From positions 1 to 10,619 of the forward strand of contig JAIXSW010000608.1 in NCBI GenBank assembly GCA_027484495.1: a stretch of DNA of 10,619 nt. The letters run 5' to 3'. Position numbers and translations under genes: made by a program. Below are positions 1 through 6,366 of the stretch, piece after piece. Under the pieces are notes generated by a model, which saw nothing but the letters and a program-made list of their open reading frames with translations, had not been told where the DNA came from and made no database searches. Each line of letters starts with the position of its first letter. Positions within the stretch are counted from its first letter, which is position 1. This stretch comes from Gammaproteobacteria bacterium. GTDB lineage: Bacteria > Pseudomonadota > Gammaproteobacteria > Enterobacterales > Alteromonadaceae.

Positions 1-626
1 ACGCCGCGGATATCCGCCAGCGTCAGATTATTTGCCGCCAGCACTTCCGGCCGTGCCTGAATGCGAATGGCCGGCTTTTGCTGACCACCGATAAAGACTT
101 CGCCGACGCCATAAATCTGGCTGAGCTGACGCGCCAGCACTGTTTCTGCCATATCGCTGATTTGCGTGCGCGACAGCGTTTCGGAGGTCACGCCGATAAT
201 CAAAATCGGGCTGTCGGACGGGTTGGCTTTGCGCCAGGTTGGCTGATTCGGCATGTCCGGCAAACGGCCAGCGGCCTGATTCAGCGCGGCCTGCACTTCC
301 TGCGCGGCGGCGTCGATGTCTTTTTCCAGCACAAATTGCAACGTGATATTGACCGAACCGAGCGCGCTGCTGGAGGTCATTTCGGTAATGCCGGGCACAA
401 CACTGAGCGCCACTTCTAGCGGCGTTGCCACGGCGGAGGCCATAGTCTCAGCGCTGGCGCCGGGTAAACGGGCGCTGACTTCAATGGTCGGAAATTCGGC
501 TTCCGGCAACGGCGCAATCGACAGGCGCGGAATGGCCAGAATGCCCATCAGCACTAAGGCGCAGGTCAGCAGCACTGTGCCGATCGGGTGGTTCATGCAC
601 CAGGCAAAAATACTGCGGCTATTCAT
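1..626 (-). CDS. RND efflux transporter, MdtB/MdtC-like inner-membrane subunit, N-terminal part (cut by left window edge)
   Basis: This is the start of a proton-driven RND pump subunit, the inner-membrane part of a tripartite efflux complex with the membrane-fusion protein encoded just upstream. The 208 visible residues begin with a short cytoplasmic stretch and the first membrane helix (about residues 12-34). The porter domain follows, with the family features LPEAEFPTIEV near 40-50, PGASAETMASAVATPLE near 55-70 and a later GVGEVFIGGQQKPAIRIQ segment. These are diagnostic of the HAE1 group, and wording such as FPTIEVSARLPGA is closest to the MdtB/MuxB/MdtC branch. The ATG at 626-624 overlaps the upstream stop as ATGA, and GGAG at 635-638 sits 8 nt before it, so translation is probably coupled. 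About 800 further residues of a usual 1,000+ residue pump lie outside the window. The substrate cannot be told from this part. Confidence 0.93.
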   Translation of the reverse strand, partial: MNSRSIFAWCMNHPIGTVLLTCALVLMGILAIPRLSIAPLPEAEFPTIEVSARLPGASAETMASAVATPLEVALSVVPGITEMTSSSALGSVNITLQFVLEKDIDAAAQEVQAALNQAAGRLPDMPNQPTWRKANPSDSPILIIGVTSETLSRTQISDMAETVLARQLSQIYGVGEVFIGGQQKPAIRIQARPEVLAANNLTLADIRG

Positions 627-1798
627 GCTGCGTGCTCCGCCGCTGCTTGTTTGGCGTCTTTTTTCACTTTGTTTGCCTGCGCTTGTTCAGCAGCGGTTTT
701 AATCACCACAGCCGCGCCCGGCCGTAACCGGCTCTGACCATCAACCACCACTTGCTGGCCGGCACTGACACCGCTGACCACAATAACCGTCTCGGTGCTT
801 TCCAACACCTGCACCGGCTGCACTTTGGCTTTGTCGCCATCGACAGTCCAGACAAAAGCACCCTGCGGGCCTTGTTGCAGCGCTTTGACCGGAATGGTCA
901 GCGCTTGCGGTAACAGTTTGCTGCGAAGTGCCACCACGACGGTCTGCGCCGGCCATAAAGCCAGGGTCGGGTTAGCAAAATCGGCTTTGATGCGGATAGT
1001 GCCGCTGCCGCTGCTGACCTTATTGTCGACGACAACCAGACTGCCGCTGGCGAGTTTGTCGCCATCATCACGGACGAAAGCCTCAACCGGCACCGCTTGC
1101 TGCTGCCGCACCTGCTGCATCAGTTGTTGTAACTGCGGTAACTGCGCCTGAGGTAATGCCATCTCGACGCTGATCGGATCGAGCTGCACTACAGAAAACA
1201 GGCCCTGCGTATCAGATGGGCGCACATAGTTGCCGGCGTCGACGTTACGGATGCCGACCTGGCCGGCAATAGGCGCATGAATTTGGGTGAAAGACAGCTG
1301 GACCTGCTGGGCATTAATTTGCGCTTCGACGCTTTGTAACTCAGCCTGCAGCTGTTGCACTGTGGCTTGCTGCTGGTCTTTTTGCTGGGCAGAAATGGCC
1401 TGGCTCTGGCTTAAATTCTGGTAGCGTTTTAAATCGCGTTTGGCCACATTGAGTTTGGCTTCTGCAACGGCGCGCTGCGCCTGCGCCTGCGCCAGAGCTG
1501 CTTTAATCGCGCGGTCATCCAGCGTTGCCAGCAACTGGCCGGCTTTTACCATATCGCCTTCACGCACCAGTACTTGCTGCAATAACCCATCCACCTGCGG
1601 CCTAATCTCAACGCTTTGTTGTGGCTTGACCTGACCAATACCGCGCAGCCAAACCGGCACATCCTGCGCAGTCACGGCAGCCACCACCACAGGAACTCCG
1701 GCTTGCATTCTCGCCGCTTGCGGTTTTTCCTGAGCAAGAGCCGGCGTGGCCAACGTCATTGCAGTAAAAATACCAAGCCAGGTCAGCGTGAATCTCAT
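623..1798 (-). CDS. RND efflux membrane-fusion protein, MdtA-like periplasmic adaptor
   Basis: This 391-residue protein is the periplasmic adaptor that links the RND pump to an outer-membrane channel. A signal peptide ends at ALA|Q (residues 1-22). The first half of the lipoyl domain carries IRPQVDGLLQQVLVREGD near 66-83. A Gln/Ala-rich alpha-helical hairpin follows at about 100-165. The lipoyl domain then resumes with SFTQIHAPIAGQVGIRNVD and the fixed GNYVRPSD segment, before the beta-barrel and membrane-proximal domains, which include a TIPVKALQQG element. Length and order fit the MdtA/AcrA family. A Lys/Ala-rich tail after about residue 365 is not conserved in kind. GGAG at 1807-1810 lies 8 nt before the ATG, supporting this start. 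It is the first gene of the pump operon and overlaps the RND gene by 4 nt. MdtA-type is favoured over AcrA because it lacks a lipobox cysteine and pairs with an MdtB-like subunit. Confidence 0.94.
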   Translation of the reverse strand: MRFTLTWLGIFTAMTLATPALAQEKPQAARMQAGVPVVVAAVTAQDVPVWLRGIGQVKPQQSVEIRPQVDGLLQQVLVREGDMVKAGQLLATLDDRAIKAALAQAQAQRAVAEAKLNVAKRDLKRYQNLSQSQAISAQQKDQQQATVQQLQAELQSVEAQINAQQVQLSFTQIHAPIAGQVGIRNVDAGNYVRPSDTQGLFSVVQLDPISVEMALPQAQLPQLQQLMQQVRQQQAVPVEAFVRDDGDKLASGSLVVVDNKVSSGSGTIRIKADFANPTLALWPAQTVVVALRSKLLPQALTIPVKALQQGPQGAFVWTVDGDKAKVQPVQVLESTETVIVVSGVSAGQQVVVDGQSRLRPGAAVVIKTAAEQAQANKVKKDAKQAAAEHAA

Positions 1799-1870
1799 GT
1801 AGTCGGCTCCAAAATGGGGTTACGGCAATAGCCAAAAAGATATGTCGGGGATTCTGCACGGTCAGAACGC

Positions 1871-1894
1871 AAAAAAAAGTGCTGACGATCAGCA
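1871..1894 (-). terminator. Terminator-like hairpin in the leader of the efflux operon
   Basis: On the minus strand a 6-bp stem (TGCTGA/TCAGCA, 1880-1894) with a 3-nt loop is followed, one base later, by eight consecutive T residues (1871-1878). It has the shape of a small intrinsic terminator. It lies about 73 nt before the membrane-fusion start codon, with no gene ending just upstream of it on this strand except the one already served by the terminator at 1991-2019. It may be a second-chance terminator for the zinc operon or an attenuator in the efflux leader. The stem is short, so efficiency is uncertain. Confidence 0.4.
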
Positions 1895-1990
1895 GATGCG
1901 GTCAGGCACCTTGATAAGACGATGAATGCCGGAGCATAGCGCCTATAAGCTACCAGTGCGTTACATCACAGCACAATTGATTCTTGCCAG

Positions 1991-2019
1991 AAAAAACCAC
2001 GCCGGCAGATGCCGGCGTG
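1991..2019 (-). terminator. Rho-independent terminator of the znuD-like/aztD-like operon
   Basis: Reading the minus strand, a perfect 9-bp GC-rich stem CACGCCGGC/GCCGGCGTG with a 4-nt loop (1998-2019) is followed one base later by six T residues (1991-1996). It begins 24 nt after the stop codon of the lipoprotein gene. This is a textbook intrinsic terminator in the right place and orientation. Confidence 0.9.
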
Positions 2020-2043
2020 TTGTTTGCTCAGAAAGGCGATGGC

Positions 2044-3336
2044 TTATTGCGCAATGCCGAGCCAGGTCAGCTTGTGCGGGGTGTAGTTTAATTGCAGTGT
2101 TGAAGTCACCTGCAGTTTGGCCAAATCGACCGCCACCACAGCTTTATTGACCGGGTTACTGACATAAGCGCGGTATTCACTGCCCGCCAGCGTCAGTTGC
2201 AGACTGCTGCCGGCTGGCATGGCGCTCAGACCGGTCGCGACCTGCACTTTCCCGGCCAGCGTAAAAGCGCTGCCGCTGTAGTTCAGCACGGTCAGATAAC
2301 CCTGATTATCCAGCAGCACAAAGTGTTTGGCTTTGGCCGTGAAACCATAGCCGACGATGCCGGCCCCTGTCGGTGCCTGCCAGTCGATTTTGCTCATCGT
2401 CTTGTTTTGCGGATCGATGGCAAACACCAGCGCGCCAGCGAGGCCGACAAAATGTGCCGCATCATCGTGCCCTTCGACAGTGCCGATGCGGCTGGTGCCG
2501 GTGATATCTGCGCTATTGGCAATTTTACTGGCACTGTAAGTGCTGCCGGACTGCGCAATCACCAACACACCGTCAGTACAACCAAAGCCAACAAAACCTT
2601 TGTTCTGCGCACTACCGTGTAAGCGCGGGCAAGTCGGAGTGAATGTCTGGCTCAGGCTGAATTTGCCGGCGGTTTGGCTATAAACCCCAACTTTATCCGG
2701 CAGTATGTCGCTGCTGGCTGCGTCGCGGATAGTGGAGATTAACTGCGTCCCACGCGGCTGCGCGGCGCCATGCATATGCGTATCGTATTGCAGCAGCGGC
2801 AGATCTTTTTTGTCCGCACCGATGTTGGCTTCAGTCAGCGTGACCACGGCGGCCGGTGTTTTACTGGCTGCATCGCCATCCATAAAGACTGCGGTGGTGC
2901 TGGTATTGCTCTGCACGTGCGTCGGACGGCTACCATTGAGCTGGAAGCTCATCAGCTTTGGTTTTTCAGCATATGGATGCAAATGGTCGCCATGATCTTC
3001 CTGCCACTGACCGCCATCTACTACTTGCACCCGATCAGTCGCGCGTTGCACCACCAAGGCATAACGCTGTCCCGGTGACGGATAGACCGCATCTGGTGTG
3101 TTAATCAGCTGGAACTGTTCGATGAGCTCAGAGCGGTCCAAATCGTAGACGCTGACGACTGCACTACTTTTATCGCTGACCAGTAAACGGCCTTTGCCGA
3201 TAGGCGCCACCGGTGGGTGCGGGTCTTTGATCACAATCGGCTCTTTCTCGACGATATTGGTTGTCGCATCGCCACAGCCAACCAACAGGGCACTGGCAAT
3301 CGCCAGCGGCAGTAATTTCATCTTCAAACTGTACAT
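2044..3336 (-). CDS. AztD-like zinc metallochaperone-type beta-propeller, predicted lipoprotein
   Basis: A 430-residue predicted lipoprotein: the signal peptide ends in the lipobox LVGC with Cys21 as the acylated residue. Gly22 at position +2 predicts Lol sorting to the outer membrane. The rest is a repetitive beta-rich chain in the style of a WD40/PQQ-like propeller. Candidate metal ligands cluster in EDHGDHLH (113-120), HMHG (187-190), CPRLHG (236-241) and EGHDDAAHF (288-296). Cys236 and Cys253 could form a disulfide. The EDHGDHLH element and overall plan resemble AztD, a periplasmic chaperone that loads zinc-binding protein AztC in Paracoccus; this match is from memory, not a search. AGGAG 5 nt before the ATG at 3336 fixes the start. 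An ATG at 3426 would add 30 non-signal residues and run into the receptor gene. It follows the ZnuD-like gene by 61 nt and is probably cotranscribed. It would handle zinc in the periplasm, by inference. Confidence 0.72.
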   Translation of the reverse strand: MYSLKMKLLPLAIASALLVGCGDATTNIVEKEPIVIKDPHPPVAPIGKGRLLVSDKSSAVVSVYDLDRSELIEQFQLINTPDAVYPSPGQRYALVVQRATDRVQVVDGGQWQEDHGDHLHPYAEKPKLMSFQLNGSRPTHVQSNTSTTAVFMDGDAASKTPAAVVTLTEANIGADKKDLPLLQYDTHMHGAAQPRGTQLISTIRDAASSDILPDKVGVYSQTAGKFSLSQTFTPTCPRLHGSAQNKGFVGFGCTDGVLVIAQSGSTYSASKIANSADITGTSRIGTVEGHDDAAHFVGLAGALVFAIDPQNKTMSKIDWQAPTGAGIVGYGFTAKAKHFVLLDNQGYLTVLNYSGSAFTLAGKVQVATGLSAMPAGSSLQLTLAGSEYRAYVSNPVNKAVVAVDLAKLQVTSTLQLNYTPHKLTWLGIAQ

Positions 3337-3341
3337 ATCAA

Positions 3342-3346
3342 CTCCT
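3342..3346 (-). promoter_or_regulatory. Ribosome binding site that sets the lipoprotein start
   Basis: AGGAG on the minus strand is 5 nt from the ATG at 3336-3334. It selects the start that leads directly into the lipoprotein signal peptide. The next in-frame Met (ATG at 3321) would also leave a signal peptide but has no comparably placed site. Confidence 0.8.
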
Positions 3347-3360
3347 GTTTTATATTGATG

Positions 3361-3389
3361 AGCCGGCACGCCGCCCGGGGCTGCCGGCT
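3361..3389 (-). repeat. Inverted repeat between the ZnuD-like and AztD-like genes
   Basis: Perfect 8-bp arms AGCCGGCA/TGCCGGCT (3361-3368 and 3382-3389) enclose 13 bases that can add a further GCC/GGC pairing. The hairpin starts 8 nt after the receptor stop and ends 15 nt before the AGGAG site of the lipoprotein gene. There is no T tract after it on the minus strand, so it does not look like an intrinsic terminator. It may stabilise the receptor part of the message or modulate downstream expression. Confidence 0.5.
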
Positions 3390-3397
3390 GGATCTGG

Positions 3398-5851
3398 TCA
3401 GAATTCGCCACGAATACCGAGGCCAAGCGAGCGGCCCGGTAATGGCGCTTTGTCTTTTAAGAATGAGGTGTGGACGCGGGCGTCTTCATCGGTCAGGTTC
3501 TGCCCTTTCAGATATACCGCCAGCTGCTGGTCGCCAAGGTCGAAGTAATAACTGACATTGGCATCGAGCAGGTTGTAACCGGGCAGCGACCCCTCAAAGT
3601 TTTCGGTATGTTTTTGCTGGCTGTAATGGCTAAAACGCAGCTCTGCGCTCAGCGCTTCACCTTGCCAAGACAGGGCCGATTGCAGCCGTAGCGGCGGCGT
3701 GCGCGGCAAATCGCCACCAGCGTCTAAGCGAGCACGGACAAAATCGGCTTGTTGCGTGAACCGCCACTCTGAGGCAAATTGCCAAATCAGCTGCGCTTCA
3801 AAGCCATGCAGGGTGACATCGGCGGGGTTAAACCAATACACCGGTAATTCACTGAAGTGTTCATCGCCGTGGTCGTGGTCGTGGTCGTGGTCATGGTCGT
3901 GAGCATGATCGTGTGCTTCGTGGTCGTGCTCTTCGTGGCCATGATCATGGCCACTCTCTGCAAACAGGCCGGTATCTTGCTGGTAATAGTAATTATCAAT
4001 TTGGTTGTAAAATGCATTCAGCACTAACGCGACATCACCGCTGAACTTGCGCCACGTCAGGTCGAGGTTATTCGATACTTCCATCTCAATCGGCGCGGTA
4101 TTTAACACAAAGGCTTGTTGTGCGTCTTGCGCTGGATTTAGCCGAAATAACGCGCCAATTTCATAGGCGTTTGTACCAATATGCGGGCCGAACGACAATA
4201 ATTCCGACGCTGCTGGGGCACGCCCTGAGTGCGAGAACGACAGCGCGGTGTTGTAACCGTCCTGATATTCCCACACCAAACCACTCGACAGGCTGTAAGG
4301 TTTAAAAGTGTGATCAACCGCAAAAGTGCGGATCACTGAATCACCACCTTCTGCATGTCCATGCACTTTACTGACGTCATCTTCATGCGCACCCAGCTGC
4401 GGCAGCAACACCTGATCGGCCTTAATCGTCACCCGTTCCGTGCGGGCGCCCACTTGCCATAACAGCGGGCCAAAATGGCGCTCTTCCATCCAGCCTAATG
4501 CCAACATTTCTTGCGTTGATGGTGGTGTAAAGGCTTCTGCACCGACTGCAGCAAAATCGCTGTGCTTATAATGCAGGCTGAGGCCACCGCGCCAATCCAG
4601 CCATTCGCGATGCAGCAACTCTAAGCGGGTTTCTTCGCTGCGATTTTTAAAGGTGGTGCCCACTGCACCGGCTTCAATTTCTGCATGCTGATAATCGGTG
4701 TAACCGGCTTTTACATTCAGCTGCGACAACAGGCCACCGGTGAAATTTAACTGGCTGTTTAACTGCACGCGGTCTTGTTCTAAATCTGCAAACACACGTT
4801 CTGCGGCTTCACCAGCTTCAGCTTCGTGTGCATGACCGCCATGCGAGTGGCCCGGAATGCCGTATTGGCGGTCCAATTTGCCCATGGAGATGCCAACAAA
4901 ACCGTTATCGAGTAAGTAACTGGCGCCAAACGAGCCGCCGCGAGCGGTGGCGTCAGTATTCGCGACCCGGCCGCCCTTTGGTTCGTCGCTACCAATTTCA
5001 GCAACGCCGGGAATTTTGTAATTATCTTGTTCACGCCAGAACGCATCGGCATACAAGGCGACATCACCGACGCTGGTTTGGCCGGCAGCAGCGGCCAGTT
5101 TTTCGTTGTTGACGCTCTGGCGCTCCAGCTGCCAGTTCGCTCGGGTGTCGCGGCGCGTCGGCACGCGTTCGTCCACCACATTAACCACGCCGCCAATCGC
5201 ACCGCTGCCATAAAACAACGTTGCCGGGCCACGCAGTACTTCAATTTGCTCTGCGGTACCGGCTTCGCTTGCCACGCTGTGATCTGGCCCGACCCGCGAC
5301 GCATCGCCGGCGTCCAGACCGTTTTGCGTGATCAGCACCCGCGGGCCGTCTAAACCGCGAATGATCGGGCTACTGGCAACAGAGCCATAAAAGTTGCTGT
5401 GCACACCGACCTGATTTTTCAGCGTGTCACCGAGTGTCGAGGCCTGCTGCATTTTTAACTGTTCGCCGGACAGCACACTGATCGGCAACGCCGATTCGGT
5501 GGCCGATGCGTGCAGCGGACTGGCTTTGACATCAATCACTTCTAACAAGGTGGGTAATAAGCGCAATTCCACATTGGTTAAACCAGCTGCCGGCACCTGC
5601 ACATGCTGGTTGCGGTGCGCAAACTCAGCCGCTTCGACATGCAGTTCAGCCAATTGGCCAGCCGGTGCTGCCAGCAAGAAAGTGCCGGCGGCATCGGTTT
5701 TGACCCGCGCCTGACTGCCGGCCAGCGACACTTCGGCGCCGGCGATGGGTTGGCCTTTGCTGTCCAGCACCACGCCAGACACAGATTGCGCCCACAGCTG
5801 CTGGCTAAATGCCGCCGCCACCAGCATGGCTATTTTGTTACGGTAATGCAT
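3398..5851 (-). CDS. TonB-dependent outer-membrane zinc receptor, ZnuD-like, with His-rich loops
   Basis: This 817-residue receptor should import zinc across the outer membrane using TonB energy. It has a signal peptide (1-22, ending AQ), then a carboxypeptidase-regulatory-like fold (about 23-98, beginning SVSGVVLDSKGQPIAGAEV). A TonB-box-like EVIDVKA (104-110) follows, then a plug at about 115-230 with IIRGLDGPRV and IEVLRGPATLFYGSGAIGG. The rest is a beta-barrel ending in a terminal Phe. Three His-rich stretches lie in the barrel: GHSHGGHAHE near 333, AHEDDVSKVHGHAE near 487, and a 14-His Asp/Glu/His run at about 631-663. Neisserial ZnuD also has a His-rich loop, and a Zur-like box lies 55 nt upstream of the ATG. 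AGGGAG (5856-5861) precedes the start by 4 nt. The regulatory-fold extension is an addition relative to neisserial ZnuD. Other divalent metals such as nickel cannot be excluded. Confidence 0.88.
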   Translation of the reverse strand: MHYRNKIAMLVAAAFSQQLWAQSVSGVVLDSKGQPIAGAEVSLAGSQARVKTDAAGTFLLAAPAGQLAELHVEAAEFAHRNQHVQVPAAGLTNVELRLLPTLLEVIDVKASPLHASATESALPISVLSGEQLKMQQASTLGDTLKNQVGVHSNFYGSVASSPIIRGLDGPRVLITQNGLDAGDASRVGPDHSVASEAGTAEQIEVLRGPATLFYGSGAIGGVVNVVDERVPTRRDTRANWQLERQSVNNEKLAAAAGQTSVGDVALYADAFWREQDNYKIPGVAEIGSDEPKGGRVANTDATARGGSFGASYLLDNGFVGISMGKLDRQYGIPGHSHGGHAHEAEAGEAAERVFADLEQDRVQLNSQLNFTGGLLSQLNVKAGYTDYQHAEIEAGAVGTTFKNRSEETRLELLHREWLDWRGGLSLHYKHSDFAAVGAEAFTPPSTQEMLALGWMEERHFGPLLWQVGARTERVTIKADQVLLPQLGAHEDDVSKVHGHAEGGDSVIRTFAVDHTFKPYSLSSGLVWEYQDGYNTALSFSHSGRAPAASELLSFGPHIGTNAYEIGALFRLNPAQDAQQAFVLNTAPIEMEVSNNLDLTWRKFSGDVALVLNAFYNQIDNYYYQQDTGLFAESGHDHGHEEHDHEAHDHAHDHDHDHDHDHGDEHFSELPVYWFNPADVTLHGFEAQLIWQFASEWRFTQQADFVRARLDAGGDLPRTPPLRLQSALSWQGEALSAELRFSHYSQQKHTENFEGSLPGYNLLDANVSYYFDLGDQQLAVYLKGQNLTDEDARVHTSFLKDKAPLPGRSLGLGIRGEF
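3869..3912 (-). repeat. Hexanucleotide tandem repeat coding the His-Asp tract
   Basis: Units of GGTCGT/GGTCAT (plus-strand reading) recur from 3871 to 3900 and continue in diverged form to 3912. On the coding strand each unit is an Asp-His codon pair, giving five HD pairs in a row and more imperfect ones. The six-base unit keeps frame, so copy-number change would lengthen or shorten the metal-binding loop without breaking the receptor. Confidence 0.85.
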
Positions 5852-5906
5852 AGATCTCCCTGCGTTATACCCAAATCAGAAAACTTTACGTTCGATTTCG
5901 CTGTTG

Positions 5907-5929
5907 ATAATGTGATAATATAACATTTC
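5907..5929. promoter_or_regulatory. Zur-like operator in the divergent promoter region
   Basis: A 23-bp odd-centred palindrome (centre 5918) whose right arm TATAACATTTC matches the arm of the gammaproteobacterial Zur consensus (recalled GAAATGTTATA-N-TATAACATTTC) at 11 of 11 bases; the left arm ATAATGTGATA matches 8 of 11. It sits 55 nt from the ZnuD-like ATG and 53 nt from the MerC-like ATG. It overlaps plausible -10 elements in both directions: TGTGATAAT on plus and TTATAT on minus. It is therefore placed to repress both transcripts when zinc is sufficient. Confidence 0.87.
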
Positions 5930-5970
5930 ATTCAGGCATGAAAACCAGCGTTTTCCGTTCAGGTGCAGCA

Positions 5971-5976
5971 GAGGTG
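5971..5976 (+). promoter_or_regulatory. Ribosome binding site that sets the MerC-like start
   Basis: GAGGTG lies 6 nt before the ATG at 5983. It favours that start over the in-frame ATG at 5938, which lies only 9 nt past the Zur-like box and has no purine-rich site at the right distance. Confidence 0.7.
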
Positions 5977-5982
5977 AGACCA

Positions 5983-6366
5983 ATGAAAGATTTAGTAGCG
6001 GCTTATATTTCAGGGCTTTGTATTATTCATTGCCTGTTAACACCCATTTTATTGGCGTTAGGTGGTGCAGGCGTGCTGGGACATTGGCTGGAAGCCGAGT
6101 GGGTGCACTATGGACTGATTGCGCCGATTTTATTGCTGGTGATCTGGAGCTTGCCGGCGGCCAGACGTCAGCATCAGCAGCATGCGCCGTTGTGGCTCGG
6201 CCTTGCGGGTGCCGGCTTGATGTTAGTGTCGTTGTGGGTACCGGCACCGCTGGAGCCCTGGCTGGCGGTCAGTGCCGGTATGTTGTTGATGGCGGCGCAT
6301 TTGTTTAACCGCCACTTTCTGAAGCTGTATGTCAATGCACAGCTAACAGCTCAGGCTCAGAAATAA
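5983..6366 (+). CDS. MerC-like small inner-membrane protein in a putative Zur regulon
   Basis: A 127-residue hydrophobic protein with about four membrane helices. The first carries CIIHC (Cys13, His16, Cys17), a cysteine/histidine pair of the kind seen in the MerC family of metal-binding membrane proteins. A conserved-looking Pro follows at 21. A basic, His-rich cytoplasmic or periplasmic turn (ARRQHQQH, about 65-72) separates the second and third helices, and a short polar tail ends the chain. MerC proper transports mercuric ion, but nothing else of a mer operon is present. Shortened MerC-domain proteins next to Zur boxes and ZnuD-like genes suggest a role in zinc handling. That role is inferred from the neighbours and not shown by the sequence. 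The gene is divergent from the ZnuD-like receptor, and its last 10 bases overlap the end of the convergent DUF1624-like gene. Confidence 0.8.
   Translation: MKDLVAAYISGLCIIHCLLTPILLALGGAGVLGHWLEAEWVHYGLIAPILLLVIWSLPAARRQHQQHAPLWLGLAGAGLMLVSLWVPAPLEPWLAVSAGMLLMAAHLFNRHFLKLYVNAQLTAQAQK

Noticed and set aside
2044..3426. A longer lipoprotein gene starting at 3426
   Set aside because: The extra 30 residues have no signal-peptide character, would bury the lipobox, and overlap the receptor's 3' end. AGGAG points to 3336.
3869..3912. CRISPR-like or regulatory repeat array
   Set aside because: The units are 6 bases long with no spacers and read in frame as Asp-His codons of the receptor.
4780..5304. 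174-residue open frame on the minus strand inside the ZnuD-like gene
   Set aside because: It is a frame-shifted reading of the receptor gene with no recognisable domain and Arg/Ala-rich composition typical of shadow frames.
5938..6366. MerC-like start at 5938
   Set aside because: It adds 15 polar residues before the first helix and has no fitting ribosome site; the ATG at 5983 has GAGGTG 6 nt upstream.
5983..6366. Part of a mercury-resistance operon
   Set aside because: No merR, merA, merT or merP is present, and the flanking genes and operator point to zinc.
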